From Bacillota bacterium (GTDB taxonomy: Bacteria > Bacillota_I > Bacilli_A > Acholeplasmatales > Acholeplasmataceae), in contig JAHISX010000022.1 in the NCBI GenBank assembly GCA_018817915.1, positions 1-37,351 on the forward strand: a stretch of 37,351 bases of DNA, in the 5' to 3' direction. The notes below the pieces were generated by a model. It was not told the DNA's origin and ran no database searches. It saw only the letters and a program-made list of their open reading frames with translations. The position numbers were made by a program, and so were the translations under genes. Every line of letters starts with the position of its first letter. The stretch's first letter is position 1. Below, in pieces: positions 9,041-15,884 of this stretch.

Positions 9041-9063
9041 TGCTTATTTTCATAGCCTTACTA

Positions 9064-9092
9064 AATATAACATATTTATAGGTCATTTGCAA
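9064..9092 (-). promoter_or_regulatory. Promoter of the rpsB operon
   Basis: TTGCAA (9087-9092) and TATATT (9064-9069) with a 17-bp spacer on the minus strand. Transcription would start near 9057, giving a leader of about 105 nt before the rpsB ATG. Confidence 0.65.
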
Positions 9093-9186
9093 GTTAATCA
9101 TTTGTTTTTTGATGATATTTGAAATGAAATTTGGTAAACAATGTTGATTTCATCAATAAATATAAAAATTTGTTTGAAAATGCTTT

Positions 9187-9630
9187 TTATAACCCACTAC
9201 TACCAAAACCACCTAAACGAATGGATCCATCAGTTTCATCATCTGTGGTTTTCTCATATCTTAAGAAGATACCTTGAGCGACACGTTCACCCTTCAAAAT
9301 AGTTACAGCTTCATTTCTCACATTCATTAATGAAACCATGAGATGTCCTTCATTATCAGGATTCCCATAATAATCTGAATCAACTACACCAACACTATTG
9401 CTCATTATTAAGCCTTTTTTAATGGATAATGAAGACCTTGCAAAGATAAATAAAGCTTCAGTTTTTGGCATCACGACTTTGAGTCCGGTCGGTATCATTC
9501 TGATTTCCCCTGGCTCTAAGGTTACATCTTCAATACTAGCTAAATCATAACCAGCACTGCTATCTGTTGCTCTTTTAGGTATCATTACACCTTGATCTTT
9601 ATATTTAGTTACGACTTCAAATTTTCGCAT
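9187..9630 (-). CDS. dut: dUTP diphosphatase (dUTPase)
   Basis: Hydrolyses dUTP to dUMP, keeping uracil out of DNA. The five trimeric-dUTPase motifs are visible: SAGYDLAS, FARSSLSIKKG, VGVVDSDYYGN, a motif-4 region ERVAQGIF, and the glycine-rich C-terminal arm GSIRLGGFGSSGL. It has 147 residues. It overlaps the Nudix gene by 22 bp and has its own AAGGAGA ribosome binding site inside that gene. It is last in the trmFO-xerC-nudix-dut run; I saw no convincing terminator after it. It fits functionally with ung about 4 kb away. Confidence 0.96.
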   Translation of the reverse strand: MRKFEVVTKYKDQGVMIPKRATDSSAGYDLASIEDVTLEPGEIRMIPTGLKVVMPKTEALFIFARSSLSIKKGLIMSNSVGVVDSDYYGNPDNEGHLMVSLMNVRNEAVTILKGERVAQGIFLRYEKTTDDETDGSIRLGGFGSSGL

Positions 9631-10154
9631 AAGTCTATCTCCTTGAGTTTGTTTAAAACCATATTTTCTCTAATCAATACTGTTTTTAATCCCTTGGTTT
9701 GATGTCTTTCATCTTTCATGACTTTTTCGTTCTTTTCAATTGCATGTTTGACTGTAACCCACTCGGGTTCTAGTCCATGAATGACTTCTCTTTTTTGTAA
9801 ATCTTGTGACCCAAACTTGTGAACATCACAAAGATAATAAAAGGAGGTTTGCATATAAATACTATCTGTTCCTTTGATACCATATCTCATCTCTTTGGTT
9901 GTTCCACACGCTTTAATGATGGTTACATCTAGAGCACCAATTTCTTCTTTAAGCTCTCTTTTTAAAGCCTCTTCGTGTGTCTCATGATCCATCATTCCTC
10001 CACCTGGAAATGTATAGTCATCAAATAGCTTTGAATAAACCATAAGCAATTGATTTTGATCATTTTTAATGATTGCTCTGACGGTATTTCTTTCTTTAAT
10101 ATTCCCTTTTGAGACGAGGCCTTCCTCGATGATTATTGTTCCTAATGGAATCAT
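9609..10154 (-). CDS. Nudix hydrolase
   Basis: A 181-residue Nudix-fold pyrophosphohydrolase. The Nudix box is complete: a glycine, five residues, Glu, seven residues, then RELKEEIGA, inside GGGMMDHETHEEALKRELKE. The N-terminal part (about 35 residues before VRAIIKND) resembles no domain I can name. The substrate cannot be told from sequence; housekeeping candidates are oxidised or non-canonical nucleotides, fitting its overlap with dut. It overlaps xerC by 4 bp at its start. Confidence 0.88.
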   Translation of the reverse strand: MIPLGTIIIEEGLVSKGNIKERNTVRAIIKNDQNQLLMVYSKLFDDYTFPGGGMMDHETHEEALKRELKEEIGALDVTIIKACGTTKEMRYGIKGTDSIYMQTSFYYLCDVHKFGSQDLQKREVIHGLEPEWVTVKHAIEKNEKVMKDERHQTKGLKTVLIRENMVLNKLKEIDLCENLKS

Positions 10155-11059
10155 TTTTTCACCATCCTTGGATGTGATGTTTTATATTTTTCTTTGAGAA
10201 CTTCACTAGAAACGTGTGTATAGATTTGAGTAGATTTTAAATGTTCATGTCCCAATAGTTCTTGAACAACTCTTAGATCGGCACCATGATTTAAGAGTGT
10301 TGTAGCAAAAGCATGTCTTAGCATATGTGGATGAATCTTAAATGTTTCACCAGAATTTTTAATGATTTGTTTCAAGATTAATTGCAGCCCTCGAACAGTT
10401 AGAGGACTACCTTTATAATTGATAAAGACACGAAGTTCATGTGATGATGACCCTTTGGATAAAAGGATGGGTCTGGTATAAGTTAAATACTGCTTGATGT
10501 CAACAATTAATTTATCAGTTATAGGGACATAACGGTCTTTAGAACCTTTACCATGAATGAGTATTTGCTCACGGTCTAATTGAATGTCTTTAATCGTCAT
10601 TTCTGTTAGCTCGCTAGCTCTTAATCCACAACTAAAAAGTAAATCAAGTAAAACATAGTTTCTAAATCCCAGAGGTTTATATCTGTCAATTGATTTAAAC
10701 AACATCTCAATTTCTTCATCTGAAATAATCTGTGGTAGTTTTTTAGGAACTTTAGGCGTTTCAAGCGTTGTAAAAATATTGACTTCAATCAATTTATTTT
10801 TAATTAAATAATCATAGAATGTTCTCAATGATGAGATCTTTCTAGAAATTGACTTTTTTGCATAACCACTTTCATCTAAAGACGACAAGAAATGTCTGCC
10901 TAAACGTTCTCTAGTGACATCAAGCAAATCAGAAGCTAATTCTTCTCTTTTGATGAATGACTGAAAATCATGGATGTCTTTTAAATAACTAACAATCGTA
11001 TGATCTGAATAATTCTTTTCAATCATTAAATAGTTTTTAAAATCGTCTATATATGTCAT
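10151..11059 (-). CDS. xerC: Tyrosine recombinase XerC (CodV type)
   Basis: A site-specific recombinase that resolves chromosome dimers at dif. The N-terminal SAM-like DNA-binding domain spans about 1-100. Catalytic residues are in place: Arg147 (GLRASEL), Lys172, His245 and Arg248 (HMLRH), His271 (LGHEH) and nucleophile Tyr280 (TQIYTH). At 302 residues it matches XerC/XerD. The XerC name rests on its position directly after trmFO, as codV in Bacillus; the sequence alone does not separate XerC from XerD. It overlaps the trmFO stop by 4 bp. Confidence 0.93.
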   Translation of the reverse strand: MTYIDDFKNYLMIEKNYSDHTIVSYLKDIHDFQSFIKREELASDLLDVTRERLGRHFLSSLDESGYAKKSISRKISSLRTFYDYLIKNKLIEVNIFTTLETPKVPKKLPQIISDEEIEMLFKSIDRYKPLGFRNYVLLDLLFSCGLRASELTEMTIKDIQLDREQILIHGKGSKDRYVPITDKLIVDIKQYLTYTRPILLSKGSSSHELRVFINYKGSPLTVRGLQLILKQIIKNSGETFKIHPHMLRHAFATTLLNHGADLRVVQELLGHEHLKSTQIYTHVSSEVLKEKYKTSHPRMVKK

Positions 11060-12345
11060 TTGAGTGTCTCCTTATAAGCTAAAAGAGCATCAATGGACCG
11101 CTTTGCATAATATTCTTTTCTAAGTTTCTTTGAGTGCTTGAATTCAAGTTGAGGGAACAATCCTAGATTAGCATTCATTGGAACAAAGGAATTATTTGGT
11201 GAAGAAATATAGTTTGCCATTGCACCTAACATTGTTTCTTTAGGAAATGGTTTGAGTTCATTATGTTTAATGAGTTGATTCATTTGAATCGCAGCATTTA
11301 AGCCTGATGCAGCACTTTCGACATACCCTTCTACTCCACTGATTTGACCAGCAAAAAAGACCTTAGGAAACACTTTGGTTTGATAGCTATTATTTAAAAT
11401 CTTAGGACTTTCTAAATAAGTGTTTCGATGCATCACACCATATCGCAGTATGTTTGCATGTTCTAATCCTGGAATCATCTGAATGATTCTTTTTTGTTCA
11501 CCCCAAGTTAAATGTGTTTGGAATCCAACGATATTATACATCGATGCAGATGCATCATCTTGTCTTAATTGAACAACAGCAAACGGTCTTTTACCACCGT
11601 CTTTTTCTAGTCCAACTGGCTTCATTGGGCCATAAAGAAGTGTTTCAAATCCTCTTTCTGCCATGACTTCAAACGGCATACAACCTTCAAAAACATTATT
11701 TTCGAAATCTTTAACTTTTACTTTTTCTGAATTGATGAGTTCACGATGAAAAGCTTCATATTCTTCCTTATTCATTGGGCAATTGATATAGGCAGCTTCT
11801 CCTTTATCATATCTGCTTTTTAGATAAGCAATATCCATATTGATTGAACTCGCTTCAATAATTGGAGCAATCGCATCAAAAAAATGTAAATGATCCTGAT
11901 GGAACAATTGACTAATATTTAAAGATAGATCATCACTTGCTAAAGGTCCTGCACATATGATTGTATAAGTGTCTGTATCAATTTCAGTAAATTCTTGATG
12001 AATAACTTCAATATTTGGATGGTTCCTAATCTTATCTTCAATAAATCTAGAAAATAGTTCTCTATCTACTGCTAGACTGGAACCAGCTGGAACACTTGAT
12101 GCATTTGCTGCTTGCATGATTAAAGAGTTGAATTCCATCATTTCATGTTTCAATAAACCAACAGCATTATGAATGTCATTTGATCTGAGTGAATTAGAAC
12201 AAACAAGTTCAGCAAAATGACCAGTTTGATGAGCTGGTGTCATTTTAGTTGGTCGCATTTCATAAAGTTGGACTTGAATATTTTGATTGGCAAGATAATA
12301 TGCTGCTTCAACTCCAGCTAATCCTGCACCTACTATTTTTACCAT
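11056..12345 (-). CDS. trmFO: tRNA (uracil-5-)-methyltransferase TrmFO, folate- and FAD-dependent
   Basis: Methylates U54 of tRNA to ribothymidine using methylenetetrahydrofolate and FAD. The FAD-binding start is VGAGLAGVEAAYYL. ELVCSNSLRSN and EGCMPFEVMAERG hold the two conserved cysteines. GRP/VGL-type GPMKPVGL, VQLRQDDASASMYNIVGFQTHLTWGEQ and the second FAD-contact SGVEGYVESAASGL also match. It has 429 residues. It leads the trmFO-xerC-nudix-dut operon, with GGTGA as ribosome binding site. Its use of a folate cofactor is interesting beside the folate-transporter gene next door. Confidence 0.97.
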   Translation of the reverse strand: MVKIVGAGLAGVEAAYYLANQNIQVQLYEMRPTKMTPAHQTGHFAELVCSNSLRSNDIHNAVGLLKHEMMEFNSLIMQAANASSVPAGSSLAVDRELFSRFIEDKIRNHPNIEVIHQEFTEIDTDTYTIICAGPLASDDLSLNISQLFHQDHLHFFDAIAPIIEASSINMDIAYLKSRYDKGEAAYINCPMNKEEYEAFHRELINSEKVKVKDFENNVFEGCMPFEVMAERGFETLLYGPMKPVGLEKDGGKRPFAVVQLRQDDASASMYNIVGFQTHLTWGEQKRIIQMIPGLEHANILRYGVMHRNTYLESPKILNNSYQTKVFPKVFFAGQISGVEGYVESAASGLNAAIQMNQLIKHNELKPFPKETMLGAMANYISSPNNSFVPMNANLGLFPQLEFKHSKKLRKEYYAKRSIDALLAYKETLK

Positions 12346-12360
12346 TTAATCACCATCTAT

Positions 12361-12383
12361 ATTATACCTTAAAATTAAGGTAT
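12361..12383 (-). promoter_or_regulatory. trmFO promoter with inverted repeat
   Basis: On the minus strand a TATAAT (12361-12366) lies about 16 bp before the ATG. Just upstream is an 8-bp-arm inverted repeat TACCTTAA-TT-TTAAGGTA (12366-12383) that would occupy the promoter spacer. The -35 is weak. The repeat is placed like an operator. Confidence 0.45.
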
Positions 12384-12390
12384 ATTCCAT

Positions 12391-12420
12391 AAAAAAAACG
12401 TAAGACATCTTACGTTTTTT
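12391..12420. terminator. Terminator after folT (potentially bidirectional)
   Basis: ACGTAAG-ACAT-CTTACGT with an eight-A run on one side and a six-T run on the other. It would stop the minus-strand folT transcript, whose stop codon lies in the stem. Confidence 0.88.
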
Positions 12421-12937
12421 GTGGTTCTAGTGTGTACCTTTCAGTGAAGGGGGACAACTTGCGATAAACATCTTTAATGATGACAAACATGATGACAGAA
12501 TTAAATGGAATGAGCGATAATCTTAAATACAAATACAAGATGGTTACTTCTGATCCGAAATAAACGACACCAGCTAAAGTATTAGATAAACTAACTAAAA
12601 CGTAAGTAAGTGGGATGGCCCATCCCAATTTGAGGGGAGAATACTTCTTATGTAACAATAAGCCAGGCATCAATCCCCATATCATCGGTCCGATAACATA
12701 AAGAGGTAAGTAGCCTTCTCCTGCAATCATTACACCAATACCATCACCAATGAATCCCATAATAACACCATAGAGTGGTCCTAAAACGATACTACCTATG
12801 ATGATAGGTATTGCATAAAAGGGAACTCCAAAGTGTTGAATATTTAAAACATACTTGAAGAAAACATCAATAACAACCGATACTGCAGCTAATGATGCAG
12901 CCAAAACAATTTTTTGAAGCTGTTTGTTTCCATTCAT
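12410..12937 (-). CDS. folT: ECF transporter S component, folate type (FolT-like)
   Basis: The substrate-binding membrane subunit of an energy-coupling-factor vitamin importer. It has 175 residues, about six helices and the S-component pattern AASLAAVSVVIDVF...FGVPFYAIPIIIGSIVLGPLYGVIMGFIGD. Folate specificity is inferred from the THF riboswitch directly upstream. The true start is the ATG at 12937, where AGGAGG lies upstream; the open frame extends to 12976 but would begin inside the riboswitch expression platform. The energising subunits (EcfA, EcfT) are not in this window. It stands alone between its riboswitch and its terminator. Confidence 0.88.
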   Translation of the reverse strand: MNGNKQLQKIVLAASLAAVSVVIDVFFKYVLNIQHFGVPFYAIPIIIGSIVLGPLYGVIMGFIGDGIGVMIAGEGYLPLYVIGPMIWGLMPGLLLHKKYSPLKLGWAIPLTYVLVSLSNTLAGVVYFGSEVTILYLYLRLSLIPFNSVIMFVIIKDVYRKLSPFTERYTLEPQKT

Positions 12938-12944
12938 CAAAAAA

Positions 12945-12987
12945 GACCTCCTATATTTGAGGTCCACTATAATCACTTACAGCGGAC
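12945..12987 (-). promoter_or_regulatory. Expression platform of the THF riboswitch
   Basis: The folT ribosome binding site lies in GAGGTC (from 12945-12950), which can pair with GACCTC (from 12959-12964). The overlapping AGTGGAC (from 12962-12968) can pair instead with GTCCGCT (from 12981-12987), which belongs to the aptamer P1 side. Ligand-bound P1 would release AGTGGACCTC to mask the ribosome binding site, predicting folT OFF with ligand. The six T after the small stem could also allow some termination. Confidence 0.7.
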
Positions 12988-13070
12988 GTATTAGAAAACC
13001 GCCACTTTCGTGTTCGTTCTAACCATATATCCCACGGTTAGACACTTAACGCTTTCTAATTACTCTGTAA
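12977..13070 (-). promoter_or_regulatory. Tetrahydrofolate (THF) riboswitch aptamer
   Basis: On the minus strand the conserved text of the folT-type THF riboswitch is present: GCGTTAAGTGT, then a TGGGAT element, AACGAACACGAAAGTGGCGG, and CGTCCGCTG. P1 is closed by TTACAG (from 13065-13070) and CTGTAA (from 12977-12982). It lies directly before a FolT-like gene, as in known Firmicute examples. Confidence 0.93.
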
Positions 13071-13111
13071 TTTCCATTATACAATATTTATTTCATAATA
13101 ACCTTTAAAAA

Positions 13112-13149
13112 GAAAAAAAGACTAGTCTTTATCCTATAATGACCAGTCT
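13112..13149 (-). terminator. Terminator after ung
   Basis: A 9-bp stem, AGACTGGTC with GACTAGTCT (one G-U pair), is followed by a T run on the minus strand. The ung stop lies in the loop region. Confidence 0.85.
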
Positions 13150-13781
13150 ATTGGCTGAATATTATTTTTAATGAGGAAATCATTTGTCTTAGAAAAAGGT
13201 TTTGATCCGAAGAATCCACGGGATGCTGATAGCGGTGAAGGGTGAACAGCCTTTAATATGAGATGTTTATCATGATCAATATATTTCGTAAACTTTTGAG
13301 CATGAGCTCCCCATAGGATAAAAACAACAGGTTTTTGTTTCTCATTAACTATTTTTACAATCTCAAGTGTGAATTCTTCCCATCCTTTGCCTTGATGACT
13401 CAAAGGCTGATGAAGCTCAACAGTAAGTGATGTATTTAGTAAGAGTACACCTTGTTTTGCCCATTTGGTTAAATTTCCTGTTTTCGGGTATGCTACATTT
13501 AAGTCGCTAACAAGTTCTTTATATATATTCTTTAAGCTAGGCGGATATAATCCTTGTTCGACACTAAAAGCTAGACCATGTGCTTGATTATGATTGTGGT
13601 ATGGATCTTGTCCAATCATGACAACTTTAACCTCATCATAAGGTGTTAGTTTTAGACAAGATAACCTATTTTCTTTAGGCGGCAAAATAACTTTAGTTTG
13701 GTCTTCTTCTTTTAGAAACTCAACAAGTTTTTGAAAATATGGTTTTTTTAATTCTGATTGAATCAAATCGTCCCACATCAT
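13134..13781 (-). CDS. ung: Uracil-DNA glycosylase (family 1)
   Basis: Removes uracil from DNA in base excision repair. The water-activating motif GQDPYHNHNQAHGLAFSV carries Asp59. LLLNTSLTV and FILWGAHAQ follow, and the DNA-intercalating HPSPLSASRGFFG loop is intact. It has 215 residues. Its start overlaps the stop of the second SipW-type peptidase gene, so it is read as the last gene of that cluster although nothing in its function fits protein export. Confidence 0.97.
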   Translation of the reverse strand: MMWDDLIQSELKKPYFQKLVEFLKEEDQTKVILPPKENRLSCLKLTPYDEVKVVMIGQDPYHNHNQAHGLAFSVEQGLYPPSLKNIYKELVSDLNVAYPKTGNLTKWAKQGVLLLNTSLTVELHQPLSHQGKGWEEFTLEIVKIVNEKQKPVVFILWGAHAQKFTKYIDHDKHLILKAVHPSPLSASRGFFGSKPFSKTNDFLIKNNIQPIDWSL

Positions 13782-14368
13782 TCTTTTTTACCATCACTTA
13801 AAGCCTTTTTTGTTACTTTAACTACTGTAACTATAATTGCTATATTGACAACAATCAATAAAACCATAATTGGATTTCTAAATATATTTTGCATAAAAAC
13901 AATGACTACACCCACATTTGGGATGACAAATTTAACTCTACCAATAATGTCATCATAAGTAATATTTGTTGGATTACCATTGATATCTTTCCAGTTATCA
14001 TATGGAATATCATCTTCCGTTGCACCGTGAGTTCGATAAACAGTCTCACCATCAACATCTTCAATTCCTACGATATAATGTGTGACCTCACTTTTGATAT
14101 AAGTTCCATTGTTTGCTAATAGATAAGTATAAAAAGTAATAATATCACCAACTTGAAGATCTTCTTGTTTAACTTTTACATCAATGACAACATCATTAAT
14201 CATGATATCGGGCTCCATACTGCCTGATACGATAGTAAAGACTTTAAAACCAGTATATTTGATGCTATCTTCAGGAGCAACCACATTAATAATAATGAAA
14301 AAAAGCATAACAGTCACAACGACATAAAATATTATATTTTTGATGATTGCTTTTGTTCTCTTTTTCAT
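13778..14368 (-). CDS. SipW/archaeal-type signal peptidase I, copy 2
   Basis: A membrane-bound S26B signal peptidase. TM1 is about 10-30. The catalytic serine is Ser50 in VSGSMEP; the general base is His97 in VTHYI, as in SipW and eukaryotic/archaeal enzymes, instead of the lysine of ordinary bacterial SPases. LQVGDIITFY and ITYDDIIGRVKFVIP are family blocks, and a second helix closes the C-terminus (about 160-185). It has 196 residues and an AAGGAG ribosome binding site. A terminator-like hairpin precedes it. With the cargo genes upstream it is likely a dedicated signal peptidase for them. Confidence 0.9.
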   Translation of the reverse strand: MKKRTKAIIKNIIFYVVVTVMLFFIIINVVAPEDSIKYTGFKVFTIVSGSMEPDIMINDVVIDVKVKQEDLQVGDIITFYTYLLANNGTYIKSEVTHYIVGIEDVDGETVYRTHGATEDDIPYDNWKDINGNPTNITYDDIIGRVKFVIPNVGVVIVFMQNIFRNPIMVLLIVVNIAIIVTVVKVTKKALSDGKKE

Positions 14369-14384
14369 AAATTCTCCTTGTTAT

Positions 14385-14418
14385 GAATAAAATAAACCAA
14401 ATCTATTCGATTGGTTTA
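14385..14418 (-). terminator. Attenuator-like hairpin before the second SipW-type gene
   Basis: TAAACCAA (from 14411-14418) pairs with TTGGTTTA (from 14393-14400), followed by TTTTATT on the minus strand. It spans the stop codon of the 14403-15047 gene. The tail is imperfect, so partial termination is likely. Confidence 0.55.
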
Positions 14419-15047
14419 TCTTCTTTTTTTCTAATGTAAAAAATATAGACCAATGAAAATATAATAGCATATGTACCTATCATAAATATATATCCTTTTA
14501 GGCTTGATGATACATAACTAATAATACTGAGTAGATTCGCATCCTCAATGTAAACACCTTGGATATCATCAAGGTTGACGGTATAAGAGATGACACCATC
14601 AAATATTGTTTGAGCAACACCTTGATCTATATCAAGACTTATTATCTCTTCAATCCAATAGTACTCCGTATTATATCTTCCATATAAAATAATTTGATCC
14701 CCAACAGCTAGTGTATCAAGATCAACCTTTTCAACTCTAACGACTTTAGCTATCAGTTGATCATTTATCTCTTGATTCATTGGAACTGCTAATAAAGTTG
14801 TTGATCTATATGCATTGATGCCTCTATTTTCTGATAACAATGGAATTGAAACAGAAAAAATATGTATCAATGCTAAAATCAGAGCCAACCAAAATATTTT
14901 TTTTCGCGTTATCTTGAAACTAAATTTTTTGAATTTTTCTTTTGTATCTGCTTTTTTATTCTGTTCTAAAGCTAAATTTTTTATATTTTGATGAGCTTGA
15001 TTGTTCAATTGCACAACCAACTCATCCGTAGTTAAATAATTTGTCAA
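14403..15047 (-). CDS. Degenerate SipW-like membrane protein (probable pseudo-peptidase)
   Basis: A 214-residue protein that follows the plan of its two peptidase neighbours: one N-terminal helix (about 50-68), a beta-rich outer domain and a C-terminal helix (about 184-205). LAVGDQIILYGRY matches LQVGDIITFYTYL, and NLDDIQGVYI matches TYDDIIGRVKF. The catalytic blocks are gone: SGSMEP is replaced by a stretch around LLAVPMN, and the THYI histidine region reads YWIEEI. A 45-residue basic cytoplasmic N-terminus is extra. The start is a TTG with AGGA 9 nt upstream, overlapping the end region of the previous gene, so expression may be low. It may act as a non-catalytic partner or scaffold; that is inference. 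Confidence 0.75.
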   Translation of the reverse strand: MTNYLTTDELVVQLNNQAHQNIKNLALEQNKKADTKEKFKKFSFKITRKKIFWLALILALIHIFSVSIPLLSENRGINAYRSTTLLAVPMNQEINDQLIAKVVRVEKVDLDTLAVGDQIILYGRYNTEYYWIEEIISLDIDQGVAQTIFDGVISYTVNLDDIQGVYIEDANLLSIISYVSSSLKGYIFMIGTYAIIFSLVYIFYIRKKEDKPIE

Positions 15048-15058
15048 TCTACCACGTC

Positions 15059-15640
15059 CTACTGTTTCGTTTCTTTGTTTTCTTCTTTAATTATTTGCTC
15101 TTTTTTTCCCGCTTTTACAAGGTAAACAATAATACCAATGATTACGATATTAACTGATATGGTAGCAATTCCAAAAGGACTCTTCACAAAGTTAACAAAC
15201 ATACCTAATTGAGGAATTTTAAATCCGTAAACACCTAAAATATCTTCATCATATAAAATCCATGTATCTTGTACAGTTGATCCGTATCTATGAGTTCTAA
15301 AAACACGATCGCCATTTCCATCTTCGGTTATCGAATAGATGTAATGAGTGATGATTTCTTTTTCTCCATCGTAATTAATATCAGCTTTGAAAGTAATAAT
15401 ATCTTCAACTTCAAGTTTATCTAAATTTGGATTAAATACAACAACCATATCATTAACATTTAAAACTGGTTCCATGCTTTCTGTTATGACAACATATGGC
15501 TTAAATTGAAAGACCTTAATAGTTGTAGTTGGAATAAATAACTCTAAAAGTATATAAAACACCAGCAAACCTGCAATAACATAAAAAATAATGGATCCAA
15601 CAAGCTTTGAACTGTGTTTTCTTGTTTTTTGTTCATTCAT
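15059..15640 (-). CDS. SipW/archaeal-type signal peptidase I, copy 1
   Basis: An S26B signal peptidase of 193 residues. TM1 is about 17-36. The catalytic Ser55 lies in ITESMEP, the general base His99 in ITHYI, with an acidic residue near Asp125 (STVQDTW) and the DEDILGVYGFKIP block. A C-terminal helix spans about 153-172, then a charged Lys/Glu tail. It is the nearest peptidase to the two cargo genes, which carry the matching signal-peptide type. It has its own promoter 42 bp upstream and also receives readthrough from the riboswitch promoter. Confidence 0.92.
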   Translation of the reverse strand: MNEQKTRKHSSKLVGSIIFYVIAGLLVFYILLELFIPTTTIKVFQFKPYVVITESMEPVLNVNDMVVVFNPNLDKLEVEDIITFKADINYDGEKEIITHYIYSITEDGNGDRVFRTHRYGSTVQDTWILYDEDILGVYGFKIPQLGMFVNFVKSPFGIATISVNIVIIGIIVYLVKAGKKEQIIKEENKETKQ

Positions 15641-15681
15641 TTAGGCATACCCCACTTAGAAATATTTATAATATCGAATGA

Positions 15682-15710
15682 ATTATATCATAAAACATGA
15701 AAAAAGTTAA
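15682..15710 (-). promoter_or_regulatory. Internal promoter before the peptidase genes
   Basis: TTAACT (15705-15710), 17 bp, TATAAT (15682-15687) on the minus strand, with TG before the -10 (TGATATAAT). It would supply the peptidase genes and ung at a basal level independent of the riboswitch. Confidence 0.65.
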
Positions 15711-15743
15711 TATTTCTCAATTAAAATATATATATTTTTGTTA

Positions 15744-15776
15744 ATGCAAGCAGATCTAATGAACAGCGTATCTGCT
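15744..15776. repeat. Inverted repeat of unknown role
   Basis: AAGCAGAT and ATCTGCTT arms, 8 bp each, flank about 14 bp in the intergenic region between cargo and peptidase genes. No T-run follows on either strand, so it is not a normal terminator. Confidence 0.5.
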
Positions 15777-15833
15777 TAGCACATTCGATAATTTAAACAA
15801 ATCTTATAAGCATCAAAGCATGAATAAATTAAA

Positions 15834-15855
15834 GGCGACTTACGAATAAGTCGCC
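15834..15855 (-). terminator. Very stable UUCG hairpin after the cargo genes
   Basis: On the minus strand GGCGACTTA-TTCG-TAAGTCGCC, a perfect 9-bp stem with the exceptionally stable UUCG tetraloop. The tail TTTAATTTATT is only moderately T-rich. It can act as partial terminator and as a 3' end stabiliser for the cargo mRNA. Confidence 0.7.
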
Positions 15856-15884
15856 ATTTGATTGAAATGTTAAGACTATCTAAA

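Noticed and set aside
12366-12383. TACCTTAA/TTAAGGTA hairpin as a terminator
   Set aside because: The loop would be too small and the real folT terminator is 10 bp away; its position fits an operator better.
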